A stretch of DNA of 64,000 nt, from positions 186,001 to 250,000 of the forward strand of contig BGZK01000074.1 in the NCBI GenBank assembly GCA_005406025.1. Direction: 5' to 3'. A program made the position numbers and the translations under genes. Positions within the stretch are counted from its first letter, which is position 1. Every line of letters starts with the position of its first letter. Shown here piece after piece: positions 37,338 to 49,774 of this stretch. This stretch comes from Eumeta japonica (Eukaryota; Arthropoda; Insecta; Lepidoptera; Psychidae). Below the pieces are notes generated by a model. That model had not been told where the DNA came from. It was given only the letters and a program-made list of their open reading frames with translations, and searched no databases.

Positions 37338-38721
37338 TATCGTCGCTGATTCTTATATACAACATATTTTTATTTAAGAAACTACAAATTAAAACAAAAA
37401 TTTAGGCTACAAAATTGCGATAAATGCTAAGAGAGATCGGAGAGGTTTAGAGAATAAGAAAATAAGATTCCTCTTCATTTAAAAAGAATTAAACCCGCAG
37501 AAAGTGAGTTATTCCATCAAGTGCTATTGGGAAACTCTATTAAAAGGTAATGAAAACATTTGTAAAGGTAGCCTACAACTAAATTGTAAAAGATTTGTAT
37601 GAACAAAAAATACCAAATGTGATATACTCTGAGTTGTAATATCATTTGTATAGTATGCCGTAGTGTCTTGTATGCCGTTGTATATACTTGCTGTAAGTAT
37701 ATTTAAATCATTATGTTTCACAGATACGGAATCTTTTACTTAACGCCATAATCGATTTTTCGTTCGAATCCTCGTAAAAAAGATCTTCATCAACACCAAT
37801 CTCGTAACACTACTGTGCAGCGAATCTTTTTTTTTAATTTCTGCAATTTTAATTTGTTATATTAACAAATTTAATACCGCGTATTTATGTGTAAATAACA
37901 ATCATATTTATAAGCATGTGCTTGAAGTATCGCGTTGAAGAACAATCAATACTTTTACATATATTTACAAATATAATATATATAAATATAATAAAATAGG
38001 TATAAGAAAAATTGCTCAATCACATTTCGACGGTCCGGCGGGTCTGAGAGAAGACTTCCACGCAAGTTACTCCACGTATATATATATATACGAGGCACAA
38101 CGCCCACAGGTGGGCGAGGGTGGCGGAAGCGAGCGAAGGTCATTGAATACAATGACAATAATAGAGCGCCCGAACGATTGTGGCGACGGACATTCCTTCC
38201 CGTATCACGTACTACGCAGACCGAGTAAGTCTGACAAAATCTTAAAACAAGAAGTCATCGGTGTGCGAGGGCCCGTCGTCCCAAATAATATTACGCCGGA
38301 GGAAAAGTCTAGAAATTAGAGGGAGATAGGGTGTTTATTTTATTAAAAGCGAACGGTCACCGGATCGTAGAGCGATCATAGAGCGGTAGTGACACTATGA
38401 TCACTTTTGACATGTTGCTGACTATTAACTAACTAATGCCTTAAGGCAAAGAATTAATTTAAGAAAAAAAGAAAATGCCATTCGGCATCCTAAATCGATG
38501 TAGATATCTCGCTCTTACTGACAATATAGATAATTGTATGAACGAATGAAAAAAATCCTAAAATTGACTAGATGCCTATCATTGAACAGTTATTGGATGA
38601 AGAAGTCGCCGAAACAGCTTTTTTTTGGTATTTTGAATTCTTTAAATGACCACCGTTTCTAAACTAACCGGCCGATTTCATTCGTCTTCCAACTTCTACA
38701 AGGTCCTCGCGCGAGGAATAA
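36565..38721. other. Intron 1 segment with an AT dinucleotide run
   Basis: AT-rich DNA. Besides the TA run at 37280-37335 there is an 18-base palindrome CGTATATATATATATACG at about 38076-38093 and a GC-richer patch at 38020-38300. No domain was found in the open frames there. Confidence 0.45.
37280..37335. repeat. (TA)n microsatellite
   Basis: About 28 uninterrupted TA dinucleotides. Confidence 0.97.
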
Positions 38722-38892
38722 GTTTTTTTCCCCCCTCTAGCGACGAGGAGGAGGTATAAAAATGCATATCGCACCCGTACACGTGGGTTGTGTGGGGCTG
38801 AAACCGACTAAAAAAATTCCCTTGAAGATGGCTTAATTGGATCGGCTATGCTATGTAGTTGGACAACTATAATCGCATCACCGAACGCGAGA
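38722..38892 (+). repeat. Modular dispersed repeat, 5' module
   Basis: Close match to 5851-6025 over nearly its whole length: T/C run, CTCTAGCGACGAGGAGGAGG, GTACACGTGGG, GGATCGGCTATGCTATGTAG, ending near the ACCGAACGCG words. It has no right module. Confidence 0.65.
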
Positions 38893-40599
38893 GGAATAAG
38901 TGTGTCGACTTGCGTTAAGGTCCCTTTAGGATCGCGAGCGCCGTCACGACAAGCCGTGTTATATCTTAAATTTAAATAAACTTTTGAGCGAATGGTATTT
39001 TCTGAGCCACTCGACTACAGGGACCATAATGTGGCAAAATTTTTCAAAAGTTCCTCAATGAGACTATAGAAATAGTAAGATTTCTACAGAAGTCTACAAA
39101 TAAGAACCACTTTCAAGAACTTTTTATATAAAATATAGTTGTTCCAAAGTCGCCACCAGCCGAAGGTTTGCCAGACGTCGTTGTTATTCCCATGTTCATA
39201 ATTTAAAACTCTTTTGACTCAATCACGTTCTGTGTTCATGTTTACAGACGTGGGCGTCGGCTTTGATTATCCGTTGTTAACTTTTGTATTCATCCCCTTT
39301 ATTAGAGTATTTATTTGTTTGACTTTCTTTAGATGTTGCCTTATCAAAAAATAATTAATTATTTTAAGTAATTGCTTATTGAAGATGTTTTCGTTTTTAG
39401 TTTCGTAAAAGCTATTTTATTAAATATTTTTTAGTGGTATGTTATTGAACTTTATAATTCATCTACCTCTTACTCGTGGCTAAAGACAGTTCTAAATACA
39501 TACAATTGACCGGTTATTGCTGGTTGCGTTTGCTTTTGCACGGTAAAAGTTAAAAACCGGTTCCGATCTTGAATTTTTCAGTGTTAGTAATGATTACAGG
39601 GTTTCTACATACTTTGATAAAGTGCGACCACTTTAAGACACAGTGGTGTCAGGTTATCGATACAGAAGGCCGATTTTTAATTTTCTCCACAAGTTACTTA
39701 AACGCTTTTACGCACTCCACGAAGCTTTCGCCTAGTCCACCATAAAGTAAAGATGTGAGAGTGAGTGAGCAGTAATGTAAGTTACATTACTACGTTACTA
39801 AGAAACTACTCAACGGATTTCGATAAAAAAAAAAGTAATTATATCCGAAACTCTGCAAATATCGCATCACGATAAAATGATTTTCAATGTAATTTTCACA
39901 GTTTGCTAGCTTAGAATCAAACTAGCACTTGAGCCACGCCTACATTTCTCTTAAATAGCCTAGTCATATAGAAGATATATTTAATTTTTGTTACAGTGTT
40001 TCTCATTCCTGTTCAGTTTTTTGAGGAAGACAATAACAAACTTGAAACCGTTTTATTTCAAATATAGCCTAAAATTGTTTCAAGAAGGTATTACAACTTG
40101 AAATTTTTATGCGAAACTTAATGAACTTAGATGTGAAATCATGACAGGGTACTTCCTCGTATCGTAAAAGGTTTTATATCATTGGGTTTTGGGGTAATAA
40201 CACATTTTAAGCTGATTTTAGTATTAACAGTACTCAAACAAAAAACAATGTTTTTAAATGTTACTTTTGATGACATATCGCCCATAATATGCATCCCACT
40301 ATGAATGCATTTAGTTTCCGTTACAACGTAAAGAACCTATCAAACACAATATAGAACAAAGCCTAATCTTTTTCACTATATTGCAGTTTTACTGCATTCC
40401 CAAATACTAATGGGCGTTTAGTAACCTAAGCAACACTTTGTTCTAATTCGGAATAGATTTGTGGTTTATAAGAATCTTATGACCTTAACGATATCTTGGC
40501 AAGAAAAAATTAACGTTGTAGTTTAGTTTGACATTTTAAAACGCCGGTGACTCCAGTGTTGAAAACCAAAAGGAACCGGTTTCTGTCTTAACCACGAAC
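38893..40599. other. Intron 1 segment, nothing recognised
   Basis: AT-rich intron DNA without tandem structure or known repeat words. Confidence 0.45.
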
Positions 40600-40760
40600 G
40601 AAACCATTGAGTCTTTAGATATGGATTGAACCACTCGCTTCGTGCCTCGGAGAACACATCAAGGCGGATGTCGTCCTCGCATTGATGATGGCGCTGGTTA
40701 TCATCAATGAGGGCTTACCCTCGACCCGCACTGGGCCGGCGCAGCGGCCGTACTACAGCC
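40600..40760 (+). mobile_element. SINE-like element, 3' part
   Basis: Contains CGTGCCTCGGAGAACAC, GATGTCGTCCTCGCATTGAT and ATGAGGGCTTACCCTCGACC followed by CGCACTGGGCCGGCGC. This order of words is one I recognise as a frequent dispersed repeat in moths, and it parallels the body of 34425-34665. A reading frame runs through it but has no domain. Confidence 0.5.
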
Positions 40761-42077
40761 CTTAGCAATGGATTGATTGAACCTACATTATATGGATATT
40801 TTAGAGGAAAATTAATAAACAATCTCTTGCTAATCACAATTAAACAAGGATTTAATAACATAGCTTCTCATATATTACTTAAATATCTATTAAATAGTAC
40901 ACACTACAATTATAATAATACAATTATTTAAAATGCATTATGTGCTTCATTGTACTGTTCTTGCTAAATATCTTTGAAGGTGCGAAGTTAACGCTGAAAA
41001 TGTACATTCATTGTTCGAATAATGTAGGAGGCCTTGTACGACTGTGAAAGACGCGTCTTCTCAGTTATTGGAATGTGTCTAATTTCACATCGCCAAAGTT
41101 ATTTGGCGCCGACTGTAATCGCGTTGTAGCTATTAGACCCTTGTCCGTCCGGACATGTTGCGTCGACACGGGCAAATAACTTGCCGTATATCTTTCATAC
41201 GCGCACTTCTTAGTTTATCAATACATATATTTCAGTGTAGTTTGATTTGTTATGAGCATAGATTCCAATTATTTCACCCCAAATATAACTTGATATTGTG
41301 AATGTTACATAAAATATCTTTAATGTTTATTACTTTTCAGTAAAAATGGGAGACTAAAGATTTTTCTACTTCCCGCAAACGAATAATAATTAAACAAAAC
41401 ACAAAATTATTGTTTTCCAGTCCGATTTTAGAGAAATGAGTTGCCATAAAATGTGAACCAAGTATTTTTTGTTAGATTTGTAAGAATCGAAAATATGAGC
41501 TGTAACGTTTTTGAACTAGACAAGTTCGAAAGCAGCAGGAAGCTCGTTTTGGGGCTAGCCCACAAGGCCGACCGTCGCTTTCGTCCAGATTTTTAAATTA
41601 TAGTCCGTGTGGACGGAATTAAGTAACGTCTACCTTCTCTGAGACAATCATTTAACATTGACGATGGCAATACGTACAGCCCAGTAAATTCTGGTCCTGT
41701 TTCCATAAAAATATATCTCAATGTTGTAAACATTAAAATATCGAAACAAAGCGAAGAGCTGATTATAAATAGACTTAGATAGTGATATCGCCGAGTTTCC
41801 CCATAATTCTTCTAGTCATTTTTGAGTCCTTGTCGCTGACTTAGAAATCACATGAAGCCCTCCGTTTTCACTTGTCACTTTTGATTTTTGTCATAATATT
41901 ATTTCAGATGAGGTTGAGTAAAGAATAATTTGAAGCCCTGGCATATCGGAAACGGCAGCAATCAATCGACTTTAAAAAAATTTATGTATACAAGACCATA
42001 AATAAACATATCGTGTGATTTGTTTTCATAGAAACTATATGCTGCTTTTAGACAGTATTTTATTATGTAATATATAC

Positions 42078-42111
<34 letters not shown>

Positions 42112-44196
42112 GTTCATAATTCGAGAACTACACAGTAATCTACGTACACCGTATGAAATCGATGATGCATCTTTACGCAAATATTCATAATCTCCTTTTT
42201 TTTTAGAACAACTTTGTCAAAGAAACTATAGTCATTAAAGTAACCATTTCTGAGAAAAATAGCTTAGAATGTGTTATAAAAATATACGAAGTTCCAACTT
42301 TGCGACCTTGCTGAAGATCTCGTGCCACTCCTCGCCCGTCCAAAAACGCCCAAAGTGATCGTACGTGTTGCTACGTCTCCCTAGCTAATTCGCGCTGCGT
42401 GCAGTCGTTAACCTTCCTTATTTCCTTCTTAATTATTAGAGAGTTTGCAAAGGTGACATAGTTGCAGGCCTAAAACTTTATAGTGAAACTTTGTCCTAAC
42501 AGTCAACAACCTGCAACTCCACATGTAATATTGCGTGCTGTGTATCGTTTACACAATAATTTGCCTTAGTTTGGCGTATTTGTTTAGAGGTGAGTGGAAC
42601 ACATGTGAAAAATCAGAGACTAATATAATAATACCTTCTTATATAAATTTTACTTTGGATTTTCTTTAAAATTTCATGAAATCATGCACTGACCAGTCAA
42701 ATTATGTAATTAAAATATTATTGTTCAAAGGTTTAATTGATTTATGCTTAAATTTGAGCGTAAATATAGAGTATAAAAAATGTTTCTTATGTGTGAATCT
42801 CGTTTTATGTGTTATATGTTAACTTTAAGACACCTAAATTTACGGGCCTTAGGTACTGACAAAGTCGACATGCCGCCATTGACTTATCGATATACCATCG
42901 ACAAAAGCTGAAAATTACAGCAATTACATATTAAAAATATCTCTGATATTATAATTTATTAATCATGATATTATTAATTCGTACTTTAAGAGAAAAACCG
43001 TTCACCATAAGTAAATAATCAAAAGTTTCAAAAATATATTTTATAAATACTATGAACTTATATAAATATTTTTCCAAATCTTTCAGTGCACTCAAACTGT
43101 CCAATAATAATATAATATTGTCACCATATAATAGAATATATCAAATTTAACATTGAAACAATGAAAAAATTTGGCAAATATTGCATTTGGGAATATTAAA
43201 GGAGCAATTAGGCATTTTATAAGGAGCTATTATACTTTGAAACAATAAGGGGGCCTTTGTAATAACGTACTTTTATATGTAAACGAATAACTGCTGTTTA
43301 TAAAGACATACGTAGGATCAAATGACCCTGCGCTAGGTAACTTTATTAGGAAACTAGGGTGAAACTTCGGAAAGTCTAAGCACTAAATAAGACCGTAGTA
43401 CCCAAATTGAATGTATGGCTTTATTTGTATATTATAGATAACTTAATAATAATATAAATTACGCTAAACTATCTATATTAATATAATGTATAAAGAAACT
43501 TTCTTTGAATGTAAGAGATATTTAATATTTGAAAACAGTGGTCCAAGTACGATACCTTTTTATAAAACATCTCACATTTAACGTCAAATTTTAAAAGGAC
43601 TCTTAAATAATATAAGACCTTTTCTATACCTTGTACTTGTTCTCCGGTTTTTTATTGTAAGAAACTTTTATTATTTAAGAATGAGAATTTATTGTATCAT
43701 AAAATACAAAATAACAATATACAATAAAATGTAAAAATCCCTGCAATCGTCAAAAGTTGTTTGCTATTAGGTTTGTGTAGTATAAGTAATTAAAAATGCT
43801 TCCTTTCATTATTAATTTATTTTTCTGTCAAAAATAATTTTATCATTCTGGAAATATTTTAGCACCGATATTACTGATTAATAAAGTTCTTTTTTATCTT
43901 ATTAATAAAGTATTCTAATAACGTAAAATAAAGTTTTATTGAAATAAAAAATCACAGGTTAAAATATAATTCTACAAAAGTCGGATCCTGCAGCCCTAAG
44001 GGCTCGGTCGAGAATAGATAATTAAATTCGAGTTCATGCAGAAGCGGATCTTCTAAGTTCTGAGTATATTTATTTTTTGGTCTAAGGCATGTTCGATCAT
44101 ATTTATGCCTCGAGGAAGACATAATCTTATTTAACAATTTTTTAATATTTCACGTAAAACGTAAGTAATGCCTCACAGCGCGCTGTATATGCATAT
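40761..44196. other. Intron 1 segment, nothing recognised
   Basis: 3.4 kb of AT-rich DNA with a short AT-rich simple repeat (42080-42112). A GC-richer patch at 42300-42420 shows no domain. No exon or mobile element was recognised. Confidence 0.45.
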
Positions 44197-45516
44197 GAGG
44201 GCTGCTATTTACGTATCCGGAACTGCTCATATACAGAACAATATTTGAAAAGTAATTAAAACATACAAAAATGTAACTCCTTGGCTGTGAAATACAGTTT
44301 GTTTCATGTAACTGTCAATTGTTTTACCATTGTGGCCTCATTACGAAAATTGCGTGTCTTAATCACCATGGATTTAACTCGCGAAGGTTTTCGTGCGATG
44401 ATCTATTACGATTTTCGGCGTCGGCTAACTCAAAAACAGTGCAATGATCAACTCACTTTGATTTTTGGGATGAAGCACCAATGTCACTTTGTATCTGGTT
44501 TAATTAATTTAATCGGTGGGCGGTGTATGTTCACGGTTGAATTTAAAGTAGGTCGCCCGAAATCGGTTGTTGTACCTCAGAATATCTATAGTGCGGAAAA
44601 TTAATATAGTGCGGGAACTAATAATGCAAGATCGTCACGTTACCTATCGCAAGACAAAGACGTCCCTGGAAATAAATATGGTAAAGTAATACATAAAACA
44701 TTTACATAAAACACTGAATTTCAAAACAAAATTTGTTCGCGTTTGATTTCGAACAACTTGAGCATTGATCAAAAACAGGCTTGTGTCGATTGGTGCTAAA
44801 AATTAAAAAAAAATTACAATCATGGTGCGTCAAAAGCTGTTTATAATATCTACATAGGTAGATATTATAAACATCTTGGACATATGATATGTATGTATGA
44901 CCCCGAAACTAAATAACAATCAACAGTGTGGATATTCCAAGACGAGTCGAACTCAACAAAAGCGATTCCTGTCAAAAGCACTTCGAAACAAATGGTTACC
45001 TGTTTTTTTTGTATAAATGGAAATGCAGTTACAGTGCCACTAGAGAATTGTAAAACATTTAATTAGGAATTGTACATGACTATTTGTTTGCCAGAAATCT
45101 TTGAAGGAAGGAATAAGGAAGAACAACCGATAATGCAGAATCATTCTTCATCATGATAAAGCTAGCTGTCACACGTCGGTCTAAGAAACTCGGTTTTTGG
45201 AAGGTCAAAAGATCGAATTGACGGATCATCTGCCGTTCAGCCCTGATTTAGCTCCCAAAGATTTCTATTCATTCTTAAGCGTGAAGAATAAATTACGGGC
45301 TCAACGTTTTTCGAATCCCAGAGGCCATTGATGCGTTCAAAATGCACGTTTCGGAGATACTTCAATCAGAATGGAAAAAGTGCTATAAAAATTGGTTTCA
45401 GCGTATTTAAAAGTGCATGGATCATCATGACGAATATTTTGAAAAGCAATAAAACTATATTAAAAGACAGATGTTTGTTTCTTTTTGATATTCCGGACAC
45501 ATCAATAGCAGCCCTC
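44197..45516 (+). mobile_element. Full-length but dead mariner with both terminal repeats
   Basis: Terminal inverted repeats at 44197-44222 and 45491-45516 share GAGGGCTGCTATT and TCCGGAA with small differences between the blocks. The transposase frame starts at 44368 (MDLTREGFRAMIYYDFRRRL, QCNDQLTLIFG) and then loses frame by indels. Later pieces include the AVWIFQDE-like region (44930), ILHHDKASCHTSV with the second catalytic Asp (about 45147-45185), and FSPDLAPKDFYSF with the third (about 45237-45275). The total of 1320 bases is a normal mariner length. Frameshifts and stops prevent an active protein. Same family as 32868-33745. Confidence 0.88.
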
Positions 45517-47034
45517 GTGCATAGGTCTAGTCGTATGAGCCAGTGCTCCGGAATGTCTAATTAGTTTACAAAGACCCGACTAGACTACACGTCTGCGTTA
45601 CTACAAATTCTCAGGCTAATAAGTTTCACTAATGCCTAAAAGGTCATCCTTTGATTTTTAAATTAATTTACCGTAATTTATTTGTTACATTCGTGGCTTA
45701 TTAACAATTAAAGTTTAAAATTAGTTATTGCATCAACTTCTAAGATTTTACACGATGTCAGCCATTTAACGATACATTCTTAATTCTTGTTTAGTAGTTA
45801 ATTTATTTGATTTTTTTAAATATTTCTTTTTAGCTTCCTTTTCGGTAAAACATTACTTTGGTGTATTAAGTAAGCAACAATTTTTAAATAACAATTATTT
45901 TTGAGTTTTCAAGTCTTATGACAAAAATTTTGACAAGAAAATAATAATAGTCCATGTGTTTTATGTACCTCTAGTAATATAGGTTAAGAGTCAACAGCAG
46001 ACGCAAAATAATTAATAGTAACAACTTATTTTTTGTACAATTTTACAAAACAGAAGAAAACTTAAACCTTTATTTTTATATTCACTAAAGGTGATGAATT
46101 ATTACTTTGAAATTAAATTTTATAAGGTGTAAAGAGTTATTTATTTTTAAAATATTTTCGAAACTATTAAAATAAGGTTTTTCGTAAACACTGTTATGGC
46201 ATTTCAAAATTATACATCGCAATTCATAGCTTTTAATCAGGTTTATTTAGCAAAGTTATATAAAAGTTAAATTTAGCCATTTTGTTCTAAAAAGTACCTA
46301 TTTCATAACTAAAAGACTTAATAAAGAAAAACCTTTAATTTATTTGTACTTTTAATTTAGTCATTTTATTTATGTAAATCAGCAAGAGGTTATAAGGCGT
46401 AGGCCTATTAAGGAGAAATTTATATGCTCGAGAAGACTGTTTGTTTCTTAAGACATTTGCAATTAAATTCCAGAAATAAATTCAGGAATCTATACAAAAC
46501 CTTTTTAGAAATAAAATTGCTAGTTGAGAAGTTTCCTTGTACCACACTCAACGTTTTTTTTTTTTGTGTGATATTTCTATATTATTTCAAATCAATCAAC
46601 TATTTCTTCATCAATTTGTTTTTCAAAAAGATGTCTTTCTGTACGATATATACAAAGCCTTCGCATGCAAAAAAAAGTAATCTTTTGTCAGTCCCTGTGC
46701 GCATAATTCTGTTTGCGCATCTCGAATAAATAGCGTTAATTGTTGCGGTGTGCTAACAGAAGTGAATTTGATACTTTTCTAAAGTGTTATGTAAGTTTAG
46801 CTTTTATTACGTATAAAATTTTTACATACCGACGAATAGAGGGAAGATAATGAAAGAAGGAAATTGGTATTATAGAAATTGAAATTGAACCAAAATTGAA
46901 AAAAAAATGACCAAATACACACAATTATGCAGTGTACAGCGGCTGATATTATTTACACTATTTTTACCATTTTAAAGAGCTACCGGCGCGCTATACCAAC
47001 GCCATAGAACTATTTCTCGAAGGATAAAAAGAAT
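45517..47034. other. Intron 1 segment, nothing recognised
   Basis: Extremely AT-rich (about 45600-46730). An open frame at 46424 gives a hydrophobic peptide of low complexity which I do not regard as a gene. Confidence 0.45.
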
Positions 47035-47166
47035 GACGGCGGGTAAAGTAGAAACGTAATTCGTAAACGTAATCTGTAAGATTTGATAGATTGCCTATAC
47101 ATTATCTGTTAAATCTTACGGATTCTTTTTACGAATGATGTTTCTACTTTTAGTGCCACCCCCCGT
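47035..47166. mobile_element. Fold-back (hairpin) element, MITE-like
   Basis: The two halves are imperfect inverted repeats of about 60 bases: ACGGCGGG, AAAGTAGAAAC, ATTCGTAAA and TCTGTAAGATTTGATAGAT on the left. The right half read on the minus strand gives ACGGGGGG, AAAAGTAGAAAC, ATTCGTAAA and TCCGTAAGATTTAACAGAT. Only about 10 bases form the loop. It has no coding capacity. Target-site duplication is not clear. Confidence 0.75.
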
Positions 47167-47659
47167 AAGAGTCACTTTTTCATGCGTAAATTCTGGTTAA
47201 TGAACCAACGAGCCCGCTTTACGCTTTTTTTCTGGTAACCATTATTTTAATGGATGTAAAGAAAATTAACGTTAAGAGAATGATTTTGGTTGTAAAGGAA
47301 AGAAAGAGGCAACAGATATTACCTTTTGGCGTCGGCTCGGCACTTGTGAACTTAGAATTATTTCTTCATTCGGTACCAGATTTAGAAATAAATGACGACT
47401 AAACGACGACTCGTTAATTGAACATGTTATAAAGACAAACTCCACTCGAAATGCTATAAAATCTCTGAAAATATAAATACAAGAGTAGGTACCCGTTAAG
47501 AAAATATTTTTAAAAAAATTCACTTTTTGTGGTGGAGATATAAGGGGGGTTGAATTTTGTATGATATTTTTATGAAGTATGACCATGAAATTATAAATGC
47601 GAATAATACGTTTTTCATAAATTTGGGGAGATAGTACAAGCGTTTGCCCCGGCTTCGTA

Positions 47660-47915
47660 CAAACCGGAATTGAAAGCGGGACGGAGAGGAGAATTGAGAG
47701 TCAGGTTAGGAACCGAAATCAGGAACGAGACCGGGGATGAAACCCAGTGTTCAATCAGAATTACAATCAATAGTATGACCAGGATCGAAGTTAAAAATAG
47801 ACCCAGAAGAAAAATTGAAAGCGAGAAAAGGAAATTGAAAGCAAAGTTGCTCACTATAAAAGATGATCAAACAAATTCTATATCCACAAAGACGAAACCG
47901 CGAACGGAAAGCTAG
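47660..47915 (+). repeat. Hexamer-rich element, copy 1
   Basis: The core (about 47665-47850) follows a loose 6-base period of the type GAGACC/GAAATC/GGAACC. After it, ATTCTATATCCACAAAGACG and AAACCGC match the right flank of the two copies at 55040 and 55590. Long open frames on both strands result from the period-6 composition and are not evidence of a gene. Confidence 0.55.
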
Positions 47916-48269
47916 TGTACGTGTATACTTAAACTTGTTCTATTTTCTTTCGATGGGCATGAACTCTCCCAGCGCAAAAGGCTACAAGATCGTTTGCGCT
48001 GGCGGGGCCACATTCGTTTCAAAACAAATCAACACAAGATTGTCAGACGTACCTATTTCCCTTTTGGGTATCGTCGAAGCGGACTGAGGTACTGTCAGGT
48101 AACCTACTGAGTGCCGATTGATGGCAGGACAATCGTCGCAAATCTCACCTAACAAGTGCCAGAGATACGTAGAGCACGTTCAAAAAAATTATTTATAAGT
48201 GAAATAATAGAATTATACGTTAGAGTAGTATAATTATTGGTCATAAAATAATCTGCTTTACATTTTGTA

Positions 48270-48400
48270 TGCTTTTTTTTTTATTGCATATCCGTGAAGC
48301 AAACACTAAGGCGAGCCATCAGAGACTAAATATTCACTGCCGCCCATGACACGCGCAACTCCATAGGACTCATCAGTGCGTTGTTGGCCACTTCGAAAGA
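48270..48400 (-). mobile_element. SINE-like dispersed element, copy D
   Basis: Contains GTGAAGCAAACACTAAGGCG, CACTGCCGCCCATGACACG, CAACTCCATAGGACTCATCA and GTGCGTTGTTGGCC, the reverse of the right half of copies A, C and E. It is truncated and the most diverged of the five. Confidence 0.55.
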
Positions 48401-49308
48401 TCGATGGAATTAACGCGAAATAATTTTATGATTTTAAGAGTTCCCCTTGGCCTTACTATTGCACTGTTTAAAATGCTTTACGGGAGGAAGCCCCTCATTT
48501 GAGGATCGTGAGGTGTCGATACGCCCGTTCAATCGTGGTTATGTTTTACGCTCCACGATGGTACTTGTAAGACTCGACTCACAACCACGGTCTGGGCAGA
48601 ATGTAACTACTGTCAGATGGCTAATTGAATAAAACCAACGTATTTTACAAAAAGGATATTCTAAGTCATTCGGGTATTGATATCGGATCCAAAAAAAATA
48701 CATCAACATTTAAGAGATATTGAGCGCCGTTGCCGCTAAACACCTCACACTCCTCATGAAATCACTCCAGAACTAAAATAGGTTCGTGTTGGAGAGGAGA
48801 CACAACAAAAATGCTGTTAAAATGCGATCACTGACGATTTAATGCCATTGTTTACGATATTGTGACCGACAATGAAATACGGATTTAATTTTACGATAAA
48901 AAAAGCACAATAGTCTCTTGGAACGGTGTTCCAAAAAGATAGCAAATCAATGAAATGAATTTTCTTTCATTTCTCACGGACGCGACCACTTTGCGTGATC
49001 TTATGTGAAAACGTTGAAGCAAAATTTTAATCAATTAAAATCAAAAATGTGACCGAAAATATCTACAGAGCTATGATGAGGTACAGAAGAGGCTATGATG
49101 AGCTCGATTTCTACGAGCAAATTATGGCTTCAAATGAATAGACTTTATGTTTGGAAAAACAGGTGAAGCGAATGAAAAAGTGAATTAATGTGGTAGGGTT
49201 ATACTGAGTTAACTCCTGCAGCAAAAACGGGTTGGCTCGATCGGTGAAATACCGCATTCTCACAAAATACGGAAGTCAAGCAGGAACTTACACTGTTTGA
49301 TTTCGTCC
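48401..49308. other. Intron 1 segment, nothing recognised
   Basis: Mixed-composition intron DNA. No exon could be supported; in particular no neighbouring exon of the lipid-transfer gene fragment was found. Confidence 0.45.
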
Positions 49309-49465
49309 AGTGAGTGAGAGCTCCAGTGGTTCACTTCCTCTCTATTCCTTCCATCAAACCGATTCCCTCCATTAGATATTCTATTTCCTCCCAAAAGGTC
49401 AGCAACGCACTGGTGATTCTACTAGGTTTATGCGTGTCCATGGACGGCGCCGATACGTGGGTATT
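49309..49465 (+). mobile_element. SINE-like dispersed element, copy E
   Basis: CAGTGAGTGAGAGCTCCAGT, GGTTCACTTCCTCTCTATTC, AGATATTCTATTTCCTCCCA, AAAGGTCAGCAACGCACTGG and TATGCGTGTCCATGGACGGC show the same order as copy A. It ends about 70 bases before the orphan exon. Confidence 0.62.
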
Positions 49466-49533
49466 TGGTCTCCAGTGAAAAAACGCTTTTATCGCCCCTT
49501 CACCGATTTCCAACCGTCCCGATGTTTATGCAG

Positions 49534-49774
49534 GTGCACGAGCTGTCGGTGGAAAAGTTGAAAATACGCGAAGCGGCGAACATCGACATCGAACGGTGTC
49601 GCCAACGAACCGGTGACGCCGGCCGACTACAAGGCCGAGACCTGCCCTCAGCTGTTCCACTCGATGAAAACGGGCCTCGGACCGCTCAAGGGGCCGTGAA
49701 AGCTGACGTCGAGCCCGTCATGACCTGCTATAAATTCGTCATCGCCGAGTTCAAGCGGTTCGGGCTGGCTGCAG
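49534..49774 (+). pseudogene. Orphan exon of a class I phosphatidylinositol transfer protein, with indels
   Basis: The first frame reads VHELSVEKLKIREAANIDI. The next frame reads NEPVTPADYKAET, then LFHSMKTGLGPLKGP. The first frame returns with DVEPVMTCYKFVIAEFKRFG. Together these are the C-terminal third of the START-like lipid-binding domain of class I phosphatidylinositol transfer proteins (vibrator/PITPNA type), which shuttle phosphatidylinositol and phosphatidylcholine between membranes. A 10-base insertion (AACGGTGTCG at about 49593-49602) and a 1-base loss at about 49690 (CCGTGAAAG) shift and restore the frame. The net change of +9 keeps the 3' end in frame with the 5' end. Flanking splice signals remain: ...tttatgcag before 49534 and gtgagc after 49774, so it came from genomic, not processed, DNA. 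No other exon of the gene is nearby. It lies opposite to the host gene. Confidence 0.82.

Noticed and set aside
47615..47915. Open frames on both strands, one with a hydrophobic start
   Set aside because: They coincide with the period-6 repeat core, which removes stops in several frames. The same happens at 55040 and 55590.
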